A DNA stretch of 64,000 nt, from positions 26,910,327 through 26,974,326 of the forward strand of contig CP137685.1 in assembly GCA_037976565.1 (NCBI GenBank), read 5' to 3'. Numbering within the stretch: position 1 is the stretch's first letter; each line of letters starts with the position of its first letter. The notes under the pieces were generated by a model. It saw only the letters and a list, made by a program, of their open reading frames with translations, made no database searches and was not told the origin of the DNA. Below are positions 11,168-23,629 of this stretch, in pieces. This stretch comes from Mesocentrotus franciscanus. Taxonomy: Eukaryota; Echinodermata; Echinoidea; Camarodonta; Strongylocentrotidae. Position numbers and translations under genes: made by a program.

Positions 11168-12854
11168 AGGTACATTAGGTGAATACTTTACGTTTATAAT
11201 CGGAAACTCATACAGTTTCATAGGATCAACATACATAAACAGTGACATCCGTATTAATTAATACAATGAAACCTCTTAAGACCGCTTGAAGTAAACATTT
11301 GAAATAGGTGTTGTCTTTCTGAACAGGTTCCTTTGAAAATGTTTAATTGGAATTAGCGCTGATCCAAAGCGAAAATATAGTATTTACAAACAGGTGTTCC
11401 TTTTTGTATACAGGGGGCCACTAAAAGAAGTTCGAATGTACTATCATTTGACAAGAACAAGAAATAGTTTGTTACTTAGCAATTTAACGTAATAATCACA
11501 ATTCAAAGTATGCACGTCTTCCTTAATAGTATTTGTTTTGTCATGACAGACCTTCGCTACTCTATACAGATATTGCACAATGATCGTAGCGGCTAAGACG
11601 GAGGCAAACACACTTATAGCATGTCGACTGTGCCCTCACACAAAAATGAGCTTTTGTCAAAAGAATCAAGAGCAAAGTACAAGACAAGATAATTACGAGG
11701 GACAAACACTATAGGAGAGGATTGTTTGTTTAATCAATGGGTTTTAATATTTCTACCTTGCTTTCCTTGTCAACAAGGATAATGCAGGTAATTTAAAAAT
11801 CTAAATTAACTAAAACATCTAAATCAAGTTAATTAAAATTAATCAAATAATGAAATTACAAATTCATTATTATTATATATATATACGCCCCTTCACTACT
11901 CCTGGCCTAAGAACCCTGTCTTGTTATCATAGACACTTGAACATCCATATATGAGAATGGGGAAGGAAGCCGTGCATGGAGGGGTAACATTTTATGGCAT
12001 TTTTCTACTTCTTTCCTTTGCTAACTTGCAAGAATTTTTTTGGGGGGGTCGACCCCGACCCTCCTATTTTACACGATGAAGTATTGCTTTTCTTTATTAA
12101 AAACAATGTTTCGTATATAAAAGTTCCGAATCAAGTGTTTAATAATTGGTAATATCGAATGAGATGCCATACTAATTTGTAAGGAGATTTTCCAAAACTA
12201 ATTCCAGCTTCTATCTATCTCTTTATCTACCTGTGTATCTAGATCATTGTAGCTGCCCCTGAGTTTAAATGTTTATTCCCTGAATGCTTCATTCACAATA
12301 CTAACATAATGAAGTATGCATCTATTAGCGTAATGACATGACTTCTGACACATTCAGATCATAATTCAAATACATATCGCTTGAGACAATTATCCTTGAT
12401 TATCCTTGATTCAGTGGAACAACCAATACAATTGTGGCCGTGGGGACGAACCAATCCTAATCCCGATGGAACTACTAGGGCGGATGATATCTCCATTCAT
12501 CTTCTATCACAGACAAGCGTTTTAATTGCTCTTCAAATAATTGTAATGGGATCGAAAGAGGCACATGTATGAAGACAAATAATTACTAATGATCATCGCT
12601 GCTGGATTATCTCCGAATTCACACAACACACAACTGTTTTTGTTAAACATCATTAATGAAAACGTAGAAATGTCATAATATTAATTGATAAAAAAGAACT
12701 TTCAGACAATAATTCATTTGGTGGATGCCCTGTTTTTAGTATATTTCAGTTGCGGCCATTATTGCTGTCATTACATTTTACTTTATATCAAAATATGGTC
12801 GTTATTGTTATTTTTTAAGCGCCAGTCAACTAAAAAAAGTATCGCATTGCCAGC
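11168..12854. other. No gene seen
   Basis: AT-rich, with a short (TA)n at 11875-11884 and a G run at 12040. No exon or repeat family recognised. Confidence 0.5.
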
Positions 12855-13060
12855 AGATTAATAGCAATAACAATATGAATATAAATATAAATGGTAATGA
12901 TAATAACGAAAATGATAATAGTAATACTTATAATAATAATCATAATAACAATTACAACACCAATAATAATACTACTTACTACCAATAATAAAAATAACAG
13001 TAATAATATTAGTAATAATAATAATAATAATGTAATAATAATAAAAATAATAATGATAAC
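12855..13060. repeat. (AAT)n-rich tract
   Basis: Degenerate AAT/AAC units throughout, pure (AAT)n at 13015-13030. The frame across it reads Ile/Asn/Met only. Confidence 0.9.
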
Positions 13061-15068
13061 AATTTCTTGTAGAAGGCCTACACATCTCCAAAACGCAAGT
13101 TGATCTCTTTATTACCCTGATTGTCCAGCTAGTATGCTATCAATTTGAAAACACACACAACATTTAAGAAATGTCATCATGCTAGGTATCCATTTTATAA
13201 ACATGGGTGGAGAGTGGCACAAATAATGCTTTGCCAAAGTGCAATAGTGCCTTGCAGGGACTCGAAATCTCGACTTTCATATTTCCAATGAAGTGCCCTA
13301 ACCATTCAATTCAATTCGTATTTATACTACGACAAGTCTATTTATGTACTGCGTACATGTTAAGTGACACTAACTTGATATCTACGTTAGATAACCAATC
13401 CCTGCATGAAACCTCTAAAGTGCTAGACGTAAGAGTATATCTTATTTTCCATCTAAATAATTATAGGTATGAAATTCCAGATAATGATTGTCAAGCTACA
13501 TCGATTTTCTTTCTCTTTTTAAATTCGTGGCATTAACACCATCTATAAAAGTTTCGTATATAACATTGCACAACACATTTGCCATTTGATAACGAGGACC
13601 TTAATGTTCACAGCTGATATAGTACTACGTTTCTAACATGACAGTATGTCATTATTGCTATATAAAAATGAAAACTTGAAACCTTGTGTAGGCGGCACAA
13701 GGCAAACTATGATGGATTTGCCTTTTTAACGTTGCAAGTACGCGTAACATTAGATTAATCGGCCATCGGTAGATCAAGGTCTTATAAATGAAAAAGGCTA
13801 ACCACCTGTTGGCCCAGCGTTCCGAAGGTCGCAGCTGGAGATGGAATTCGCCTCTTCCCAGTTTCATTAAATTATCGATGTTGATCTGTAATAGATACAA
13901 AGAATTATCTCCAGTGTAAGCAAGATAGTTGTGTATGCGTTTCAAAATGTCGATGGTGGTGTTTTCGATTTGGTTATGAAGATAACAGGATCGCAAAACT
14001 GTGATAAATTAAATTGCGATAATAAAATTGAAAGGCATGATGGGGATTCAATAGAATTGTGTGGTTTGTGATTGGAATCTTAAAGTGTTATACAGCGGCC
14101 AGAGCCTGAGAAGGGAAGACTAATCTGATGAAATTCTAACTGAAATAATCGTACGGATCTTACATACTGCCTAAAAAATGCATGCAGTGTGTCGCCCACA
14201 AGGCTTACGGATGCACTGCAGACACAGCATCCCGAAGCCGGAGTGCATATAACGTTGTGTGACGGGAGATAAAGGAGTAGCGAACTTGGAATGAAAGAGT
14301 AAAGAAGAAGGAAAGAACGGGAAGAAGAGAGACGGAAGAAAAGGGAAGGCATCAAAACGGGATGCTCGTTTTAGATGGGGTGCTAGTCATGCCAGCAGAT
14401 AGACTGCGGTTGAATAGCATCAGCACGCATAGATGCGGACAGAGGTGTGGAATTGGCAATATTCATTTTAGCAGACGGTACACCCAGACGTGGTCGTACG
14501 TGTTGCCGGCTTGCTGTACTTCTCATCTTTTCGAGGGAGACAAAAATTACTTCCCGATAGTGTTGAAAGCTTGATCGTCCCAATAAATCCATGAACTCGT
14601 GGCGTATGGATAACGTGGAATTCACGAAGCCTCACCTGATCATCTACAACATGGAATAACATTGAATAGCGTATTTGCGAAGCTTTGGATACGACTTACA
14701 ATCTCATTCATCTACGATTATCATATTCCCTCTTTGTTCACTATGGCCAACTGTTGATTTGCAAACTGAAGTTCGGTCATGCGTATTGGAGAGGCTTTTA
14801 GCTGTAATGATACATTCTCAGTGTCAATTCTTCAATAAAATTATGACTGGGGAATAACCTCGATTGCACGCTTTCACCTGTACAACCTCTTGCTGAATCG
14901 ATCTCGAATCATCATCTATCTATCTAGTCATCATCAATCCTCTTCGTTCTCCCATTTGTTGGTGATTTATATTGGATATCCATCACTTGAGTAGCTACAG
15001 ATTTACATCATTCTTCTGTCTGCGTCTTTTTTTCTTCGTCTTATCGTTGGTAAGGGTGTCAGCTGCAG
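13061..15068. other. No certain gene
   Basis: 14360-14660 has more balanced composition and frames on both strands; the minus strand has a consensus-like donor GATCAG|GTGAGG near 14634 but no convincing acceptor, so I do not call an exon. The rest is AT-rich without features. Confidence 0.45.
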
Positions 15069-15227
15069 ACACGGAGGGGCCGATATATTCGTTGGTGACA
15101 GAGGCGGGGGCGCATGCACCCTACACCGTGGCGACCCAAGGGGCTGCTAGAGGGGGCGAGGGAGGGGTGACGGCGGAGACGAGACCAGTGTCGGGGGGAT
15201 CAGAAGGGACGCAAGCAATGGCACAAG
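15069..15227 (+). other. Candidate coding exon, 53 codons, phase 1-1
   Basis: The acceptor is TTTTTTTCTTCGTCTTATCG... ending GTCAGCTGCAG (AG at 15067-15068). The donor is CACAAG|GTAAGG (GT at 15228), close to the consensus. The 159 bases between are far richer in GC than the flanks and open in one frame, with both introns in phase 1, so the exon is symmetric and could be skipped or duplicated without a frameshift. The peptide is rich in Ala, Gly, Thr and Glu (for example GAHAPYTVATQGAARGGEGG), as expected for an extracellular or linker segment rather than a folded domain. Extending the frame upstream gives a hydrophobic run like a signal peptide, but that start is TTG and no in-frame ATG exists. 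Gene identity unknown. Confidence 0.4.
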
Positions 15228-15257
15228 GTAAGGGTGGTATTCTTTAATATGGGTGAA

Positions 15258-15291
15258 GTAAAGAGAGATAGGGAGAGAAAGAGAGAGAGAG

Positions 15292-15323
<32 letters not shown>

Positions 15324-15625
15324 GCAGACATAGAGAGATAGTTAGAGTGAGATGGAGAGAGAGAGAGAAAGAGATGGAAGTGGATGTATAGTAATAATGC
15401 ATGGTATGATTGTACATAACATATGCGTACAATACAGAGAGGGGGTAGAGAGAGAGAGAGAAAGAGAGAGAGGTTGAAATGAATGTATAATATCAATGCT
15501 TAATATGAATGTACATGTGTCCATGCAAAATATAGAGAAAGAAGAAAAGAGAGTGAGATAGAGATAGAAAGTGAAAGACAGAGAGACAGAAAGACAGGCA
15601 GACAGAGAGAGAGATAGTGATTGGA
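15258..15625. repeat. (GA)n-rich tract, several blocks
   Basis: Polypurine blocks at 15258-15370, 15436-15475 and 15532-15620, separated by short unique pieces containing a recurring TATAATATxAATG/GTACAT theme. The minus-strand Ser/Leu frames are artefacts of (CT)n. Confidence 0.9.
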
Positions 15626-17549
15626 AGTGCATGAATAATATAAATACATTGATATTACATGTATTTTGACAAAATATAGGTGTACATACAATACGAATCT
15701 ATAAGGACAAGAAAAAGATGATTAGTACTACAAAATCGATTAACATGAATACCTTATACTGATGACTGAAAATGAAAATGCTTCTTTATAATTTCATTTA
15801 AAACTATGGTGTATTACAGACGAAGATGTATGTTTATGAATGAGATAAATACACATCATTATCACTGATTATAGGTGTTCATAAACATAATTATAGCAGT
15901 TACATGACGACCATGGTAGGTGGATGAATAGTTGGATAACTTTCAAAACATAGATAAGTGACAGAATGATATTTAATGAACACAATTTTTGTTGATGAAA
16001 TACGATCATCATCATGGCATAAGTAGAGAAGTGAAAAGAAAGGAATTTTGTCATTGACTGGTATGTCCAAAAAACATACCGAAAAATAAGACTAGACAGT
16101 GAGAGGTTAATACGTGAATTATGGGGAATATAAGTGTGATCAGTAAAAAGAAGAGATGTGAAAAGATGAAATTTAATTGATATGGAAAGGGGTTATTTTC
16201 GATCCAGGTATGCATACACGGCAGCGGAAAAAGAGAAAGGCAAAAAAAGAAAATGAGATTGCCACAGGATGTGACAAAAACATGATGGAGAGAGAGGGTG
16301 AGGAGCGGATGGATAGACGGATAAAAAGATAGACAGAGAGGAAAGTGTGAAACTGAGAGAGATGCGGAAAAACACCTTCTCTAAAAAGATTTGATGCGTA
16401 CGTTTATTTTTCCGTTAATATATTTGCACCCGATTTGCGCACGTTTATCATAGCACGAATGGACACGACCATAATATTTTGTCCGTCTTTAGATCACACG
16501 TATCGATTCAAATCAAAAGTAAACGAACCATCTGTAATCAAATCAATATTTCTTATTGTGACTTAAGATTAAACCTACTGTAGCGGGTTGAATAACGGCT
16601 TACTGTAAGCAAGCTCCATTGATTTCTCTTTCTGTCCATGGAGAATACTGAAGAAAATGCAATATTTTTTCTTATAAGGTGGTAAAGTAGCCCCACCCCC
16701 ATTCTGTGTAAAACAAATAAAGTCTGCATTGTAATAACATTTTAACGGAATATTGTCAACTATTATTTTGTCATTGCTAACCATACATTCAGTTGAATAT
16801 GATGTCTTGCGTATTTGAAGGTACTATCCTTCTATCTGTAATAACTTTAATTTTTTCGAAAGCCAGTTGTCACCCAGCCCCATACCCACAGAGAAAAAAG
16901 AAAGGTTCCTCTGCTTTCCAAAAATACATCTTGACATTTCTATTCTTACTCCTATAGTCTCGTTTCGTACCACGCAAAAAGGTCATCACGAGTCAAATGG
17001 CATGAGTCATAGACCATATAGATGTGGGTGTATGTTGCTTGTTTCATGTTGCCGATAGGTGAATCGGGTATCAGAATGCAAGTTTGAATTTACAAAAAGA
17101 AGAAAATAATAATGGGTATTGAGAATGCGCTATATATTTCAGTGGTCTTTTAAATAGACAAAATAAGACAGTTGTAATATTTACGAGTAAGCATATACCT
17201 ACTAATGGTTGTATTGCTTTTTTACCTTGTTATAGTGAAGGTAGTGTCATTGATTTGGACAGTTGTGTCGCAATAAACTACACCAACCCCCAACCCCCTC
17301 CCTCCACAGATTCCTAATCTTCATTTATTTCTGCCAAGCACCGACGTACCCACTCAAAATAGATAAAAGTGTCAGAGGGTGTGAAAACAATGTGAAAAAC
17401 AAAGATGTGAGCTATGTGTTCACATCAAAACTAATCCAAATCTATTGTGTAGCCACACTGCGCTGGACAATACAGTGTACCATGCACATCTCGCATATTG
17501 CAAAAAAAAAGAAATACATGCACTGACTGTGTAATCCATGTTGTGCGTA
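15626..17549. other. No gene seen
   Basis: AT-rich. A perfect small hairpin GGTATGT-CCAAAAA-ACATACC lies at 16060-16080. GA-rich patch at 16280-16360. Nothing else recognised. Confidence 0.5.
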
Positions 17550-17958
17550 CACTGTGGCCTGCATACGCTTCCATTCTCCTTTTATCCATAGTGTTTCGTA
17601 TAGAGTAAAATCAGTTTGGACAGTGGGTTCGCACTCACACTGTGGCGATGTTTACCGGTAGTGTGTTCGCATTATCAGTATTGGGGAACTGTTCGAAATT
17701 CGCTCGTTGATTACGATGTGCATCATGTTCCTGCCATCAATGTGTGGAAGTATCGTGGTCATAGCATGTTCACATACAAATACTATGAACATCTTTATCG
17801 TATAATCGCTGTGCTTGTTTGAACAACGGTGTGGACACACTGTGTTCCTCGTACGTGGTGTGACCACAGTGTACAACACGATGTAAGTCGAATATAAATG
17901 AATATTAAGCAGATAGCGTGTTTCAATTGCCAGCAGTATGATGGGGATATACACTGTG
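17550..17958. other. Cluster of CACTGTG/CACAGTG heptamers
   Basis: Exact copies at 17550, 17638, 17838, 17865 (CACAGTG) and 17952, plus several near matches (GTGTGG, TACTGTG). 17836-17872 has ACACTGTG and CACAGTGT facing each other. Function unknown; no nonamer at 12 or 23 bases was found, so these are not recombination signals in the immune sense. Confidence 0.5.
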
Positions 17959-20315
17959 CTCACAATTTGTGTGATACTGTGTTTTTTCTCACATAGTAGA
18001 GCTTTAAAATTGAATTTTTTGTTAAACTTATATAAACATGATAAACTATTTTAGTCTTTCTGCTATACATGTAATACGAAAAAATCACAGAAATTGAATT
18101 TATGCATATATACACACATAAATATAGATTATACTTTGCGTTAGAACCAGCCAGTCGACAAACAAAAAGTTTGTATTATCATCTTTCCGTCTGTATGTCT
18201 GTCTCACGCACCCTACTTCAACTGCTGTTAAGTAAAATATGGGATTCCTGTGGTCTTTTTAACGTTAGAATCAATATGTACCCATCTCATCACTGCATTT
18301 GCACAGCGCACAGAGACTGTACTGAATATTCACCGCATGTACTCAGATTCCAATAGTCACGACTATAAATACTTATGGGCTGTAACCAAAAATGTTGTAC
18401 AATAATCCCATACGTAGCTATAAATCAATTCTGATGTGATTCTGTTTTCTATTTCTAATTGCCTACTTTTGTTTCTAACCGATATGAGGTATTATCTATA
18501 TAAGGCTTCCAAGTAGGAACATAAATCAGTGTATTTAATATCTTTAGCGCAGTCCCCAGATGACCAATATTGTTTTCGTATTGCTCAGTCATCCGGGAAC
18601 TTCAACTATCGATATCTATATCACACGAAAACAAAGCCATATTTACCGAGCTAAGTCAAATTTTGTTATTTCGCTAGTCAGCCTGATATAGATAACAATA
18701 ATAATATTATGTGGCTTAGTTTTCGTGGGATACAAGAATATATTGCTCGCTATGACAATATTGTCTTCACACTCAAAGCCAGCCAATATTATATAAGTGT
18801 TCTATGGTTTGAAATTAATTTTCTTCCTTTCAGTACTGACATTTGCATAAATGGTGAAATACTAACACCCATACTAATCCTTTGTGTGCTTGATAAGGTG
18901 CATATGTTCAGGTTTGAGGTTCTTTTATGCCCTCTAGCTAGTTGATATTTGCCAAATGATGACATTTGCACATTCATAGGTGAAGCGCATAAGTTTTGCA
19001 TCTCGTTAGGTTCAAATGTGCAGCTGATGAAGATAATCGAACGATCAATCTCCCGGTTTGAATTTTGTATTTCTTTGTGCATGAAATGTACACCATTCCT
19101 CAATAAACTTGAATCGGAAAATTATCCTTGATTTATGTAACACTCAATCCAAATGTATCTTATGTTTCAGAGCTCCAACTATGCATGTTTCATATCTTCC
19201 TTCTTCTCTTACACTTCAACCTATTTCACATTCTCACTTCGCTACTGTTCGAACCTTGCCAGACAGCTCAAATACACTATTTTAAAGTCATAAGACGACA
19301 TTTTGTCTTTGCTCTGATCTTGAGGAAAGAAACTGGATATTGCCATCATCGATTCAATTATTCAAAGTGATGCTCTTTCTCCATCTACCGTCAATCCTCA
19401 AGCAAGCAAAATTTGATATTATCCTAATTTATTTAAAGAGAAGGTTGAGTTCTGGGAAGAGGTGAAAAATAATTTGTGAGCGTTATCATTGTATTATGCA
19501 AGAACATCAGAGAAAAAATGTTCCCTGAAAAGCATGGCTCTTCAAATGCCTTCATATTCTAAATATGGCATGTAACATCATAGAAATCGGGACGGATTTT
19601 TATGCCACATGTTCATGTAGTCCCATTTACATCTTTCTGTGTACAGTGCTTGTAACTTTACCAAGGCTGGGCCAAATTTCTTATCATTTTGATGATTCCA
19701 TAACCTTGCAGTATTATAGTATACACCAATACTTATATGCTAGATGATCAACCTTTTCTGATCGATTCCACAATTCTTTCACAATGCAATCGCATGACCA
19801 GAACTCAACTTTATCTTTAAGAGACATTCAAATTGTCAAGAAACCATGATTTACAAATATGCGTTATCTTGGAGTTTGGTTTCGGGTCTTTTCACATATA
19901 CTTTAAACAAAATTCAAAACTTGGTAAGGGTATGAATAATTTAGTTGTTAACTTTAGCTTATTTGTTTTACTTGACATGCTTACTCATGCTTGAAAAAAC
20001 CTGTATAATATGACTTAATGTATGACTCACATCTGTTCAAGAAAAAGCACCAAATAATTCTGCCCACGGAATAAAATGAAATCAGTACATTGCATACCAA
20101 CTGATAGGGTGAGGAGAGGACTATGACCCCGGAAGAACCTTAGAATATTATATCTACTGCATCGGAATCTTTCAAAATAAAGCGTAATTCTAAAACGCGA
20201 AACAAGAAGGCATTCTACCTTTGTACCCTTTGTAATGGTCATTGTTCTGATAGTATTCGTGTCTTCATATCGTCTGCTCTTCTCCCAATTATGTTTGTCA
20301 GTGTATGTTATCATT
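17959..20315. other. No gene seen
   Basis: AT-rich sequence with overlapping short frames on both strands near 18700-19130 but no splice-bounded exon or familiar protein. No repeat recognised. Confidence 0.5.
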
Positions 20316-20319
20316 CCAT

Positions 20320-20422
20320 TTGCCTCCTCTTAATCTCTCACTCCAACTCTCTTTCTCTCTCCCCCTCTTTCCCTCTATCTCCCCTTCTCGTCATCTCAGT
20401 CACTCCATTTTCCTATAATGTA

Positions 20423-20458
<36 letters not shown>

Positions 20459-20462
20459 ATGC
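20320..20462. repeat. (CT)n-rich tract
   Basis: Loose CT followed by pure (CT)n near 20434-20458. Confidence 0.9.
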
Positions 20463-20876
20463 TGATTTTTTTGTTCTCTCTATATATAGATCCCCTAGGT
20501 ATATATTTGTCTCTTTCCCTTTATGTCTCCCCCACCCTCCGTCGCGTCTTCATGTAGATGCATGTACATATTAAACTGTATCTCACCAGTACCATCTATA
20601 CCACCATGTTAAACCTAATCTTCTCTCCTTATCTCTCATATACTCATCTTCCCTCCCAATCGGTCGTCCTATCAGACTTTGATTAACCCTGGCCCGCGCT
20701 GCTCTGTTTTCTTGCCCCAGTGGTAAGACGTTAAATTTGTAGCCTGCCCACTCATGCTTGCCACGATCGTGATTAAGTTTCATCCGTGCCAATCTGTGGT
20801 CTTCCCCCTTCTTATCTGGCCGCCATGTCCCTCTTCCCCTCTCCCCTCCCGCTCTCACCTCTCCTCTTCCCTCCCG

Positions 20877-20963
20877 CTCTTGAGAGTTTAATGCACCGAG
20901 GAGGTGCGATGCCCGATGTGCCCTGAAATTATCATGCAGAAAGACGATCGCTGGAGAGAGCAC
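20877..20963 (-). pseudogene. Possible mariner-type transposase scrap
   Basis: The frame begins LSPAIVFLHDNFRAHRASHL. FLHDN.R.H resembles the block around the second catalytic Asp of mariner-family DDE/D transposases, usually seen as LHDNARPH. Only about 29 codons look related. An in-frame stop lies just upstream, and downstream (20583-20870) the frame stays open but turns Arg/Gly/Glu-rich without recognisable transposase blocks such as YSPDLAP. If real it is a short decayed piece; chance resemblance is possible. Confidence 0.35.
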
Positions 20964-21169
20964 GGATCAGGAGATGATCTGACTGGTATAAGGTACAAGG
21001 TTCATACTCAAATTTAGGTCTAAACAGAAATGAAACTTCTACAAGATTATGGGTACATTATGTCCACTGCTACACATTATGCAAGCATTTCTAATTGTGC
21101 AATTATTTCTACAGTTTTTGCAGAAGAAAAAAAAGAATATCAGTTAATAGACATAAAATCCTTGTATAC

Positions 21170-21345
21170 CATGAACACGATGACAACTATTTTCGAAAAA
21201 AATCAACTGGAGGGCAATTTCAATACCCCCATAGTATGTAACATAGAAATCATGTTCGGATTACGTAATACTTCACTGTCATGTTCACACATTTCAATGG
21301 CTGACGCACAAGGCTTTTAAAATGTCCCTATGTTGATTTTTCCGA
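21170..21345 (+). repeat. Dispersed repeat, partner of 52300-52490
   Basis: Ordered shared words with 52300-52490: GAACACGAT, GTATG, TAGAAxTC, GTTCxGATTACGTAAT, ATGTxCACACA, TTCAAT, CACAAGGCT and TTGATTTT. Same orientation, diverged. Unknown family. Confidence 0.6.
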
Positions 21346-21436
21346 AGTAGTTGGTATCATGTTCATGCCAGAACATTGTATTGATTTAGGCTCCTACAGA
21401 GGGTGTCGAAACATATGGATCTCTGAACATAGTGGT

Positions 21437-21790
21437 TAACATAAGGGTGTTGGGGAAACAGTAGTGTGGGGACATTGGGGTGCCAGAGCATAGGGGCGTC
21501 ACAATCTAAGGGTGACGGGGAACAGCGGTATGGGAACATTGCGGTGCCAGAGCATAGGGGCTTCATAATCTAAGGGTGCCGGGGAACAGTGGTGTGAGAA
21601 CAATGGGGTACCAGAACATAGGGGCGTCAGAATCTAAGGGTGTCGGGGAACAGTGGTGTGGGAACAATGGGGTACCAGAGCATATAGGGGTACATAATCT
21701 AAGGGTGGCGGGAAACAGTGGTGTGAGAACATAGGGGTGCCAGGGCATAGGGGCGTCGGGAATCTAAGGGTAAAGGAATACAACAGTGGA
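21437..21790. repeat. Minisatellite, 64-65 bp unit, about 5.5 copies
   Basis: AATCTAAGGGTG recurs at 21503, 21567, 21631, 21696 and 21761, so the period is 64, 64, 65 and 65. A diverged first unit starts near 21437. The unit also contains GGGGAACAGTGGTGTG and GGTGCCAGAGCATAGGGG. The minus-strand Pro/Leu/Phe frames are a by-product: the period is not a multiple of three. Confidence 0.95.
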
Positions 21791-23079
21791 GAAACGTGGG
21801 AGTGTTTTCGGGAAATTCGTTAAGAACTTTTGAGTGTCTGGACGCAGGTAATCAGAAATTACTAGAGTCTAAAAAAGAGATATAACTTACTTTTATGGAT
21901 GGTTATCAGAGTGTACCCGAATGTAGATTGTGTGTTTGCTTGTTTCAAATATGGGCTGCAGCCCACTTTTCGTCTGTGGATGTGCTTCTTTATACTGTCA
22001 CTTATATTGAAAGCCTCTTCAAACATGTTAAAGCTTTCGTGTTTCATTACGTGTCCTAGAAAGAAAACTCTCATTGTGAGGATTGTTTTCAATAGACCCA
22101 TGTCTGTTTACTGAATACAACTTGTTTTTGTCATTCTTCCTAATTCTCCATTCAAATTACAAACGCAATTACTGTTAGCTTGTAACTTTCTTACAATAAA
22201 AATCACTTTTTAATTAATTCGACAATTAGATATTACTCCCTTTCTCTTTACGCACTAGTTTCTCCTGTTTATAGCGGTGAAAAATCTGTAAATACTATTT
22301 CTACATGTTTTAGGACGCCTGAATTTACTGTATTTTGGATATATGGATGAGATTGAATATAATATTGTAATAAGACTTGAGGATGATCTCAACTTCAGTG
22401 GATGCCCTGTGAATTACATTTTTTTGGTCGTTTGTTCGGACCATTCGAGGAAAAAAACAGAATTCTATTCACGTTTCTTCTGCTTGTTTTACTCATAATA
22501 ATGCTATATAATTTCCTAATGATTTTTTATTGGAAGGAATTTGAGGCGACGGTTTCCATTATCATGATTATCTGAAATTATAAACGGACATGACAGAGTG
22601 ACAATAATGCCGCCACAATTCTTAGTATTTTACTTGAACTTGATCGAAAATACTGTTAACATTGTGAAAGAAAGGAGTCATTTGTAGTTGAACATATTTA
22701 TGTATCATTTTCTTACTCACTAAAGCAAGCCTCCTGGATAATCAGATGTATGATGCTCTGTACTAGAAACAAACAAATTCAAATTTAAGGGCTTTAATAA
22801 CCGGTCATAAGACAAATTGATTGTCAATTCAACTGTATGGGTGGAAGTATTTCCCTCTAAAACTGTTGTTGAAATATTAAAAATTCGAATTACACTATCC
22901 TTCTCTAAGACACTCACACACACACTGTCGCCATATAATCATGTTTGCATACATTATTGAGTACTTAAACGCGTGCCTTGTCGCAATGAAGCTGCACGAT
23001 AAATCTTGCTCTTATTTTATTCATTTTCCGATGCGTCTTTGCCCTGATTTTTTTTTTTTGTGGACTCATTGATTTTATT
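21791..23079. other. No gene seen
   Basis: AT-rich, no recognised feature. Confidence 0.5.
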
Positions 23080-23425
23080 TATCATAACTCGTATTCTTTG
23101 TCGTACATAACATAGAAACAAAGCATTTTTCATAGTCCTAGTTTGTACAAACTGCAACATAATTATAACAAAGCTTTTTTTACATTTTATAAATGAACAT
23201 AAATACGACATAACTCATTGTTCATACTTTCACAGTGTATAAGACTAAAAAAATTGTATTCATTGATATTATTTCTCAAAACTCCAATTCTTTTTCGTAC
23301 ATAACATAATTTATACAAAACTGCAACATAATTATAACAAAGCTGTTTATCATTTGATAGACGAACATAAAATAATATAACATAATTCATTGTTCATAAT
23401 TTCACAATGAATAGGACTAAAATAT
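23080..23425. repeat. Diverged tandem duplication, about 194 bp
   Basis: TTCTTTxTCGTACATAACAT (23094 and about 23288) and ACTGCAACATAATTATAACA (23150 and about 23321) each occur twice in the same order. It lies just 3' of the minus-strand LINE remnant and may be part of its end. Confidence 0.8.
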
Positions 23426-23629
23426 ATTACAATCACAAAATAGGAAAATATTACCGCACAACACCAAAAAACCCCAAAACTAGAACAAGCATTGCTTTTT
23501 GTTCAAAATAAAACTGAATACTAAAAAAAAAAATTAGTTTCATATTTCTCAACATATTATTACACAGAATTAAGATTATGAGTTTTTCGTAAAACACAAT
23601 CTACCCGAACCCCTTTCCCTTCCTTTCCT

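Noticed and set aside
14972..15068. Signal peptide joined to the exon at 15069
   Set aside because: The hydrophobic run is preceded by TTG, with no in-frame ATG, and it coincides with the polypyrimidine tract of the acceptor, which explains the Phe/Leu residues.
17838..17880. V(D)J-type recombination signal or RAG-transposon end
   Set aside because: Heptamer matches, but no ACAAAAACC-like nonamer at 12 or 23 bases on either side of any copy.
20583..20870. Downstream part of the 126-codon minus frame as transposase
   Set aside because: Sequence turns Arg/Gly/Glu-rich from GGGAGAG DNA and lacks later transposase motifs.
21363..21748. Repeat protein with Pro/Leu-rich units on minus
   Set aside because: The DNA period is 64-65 bases, not a multiple of three, so units shift frame; stops appear between the two frames.
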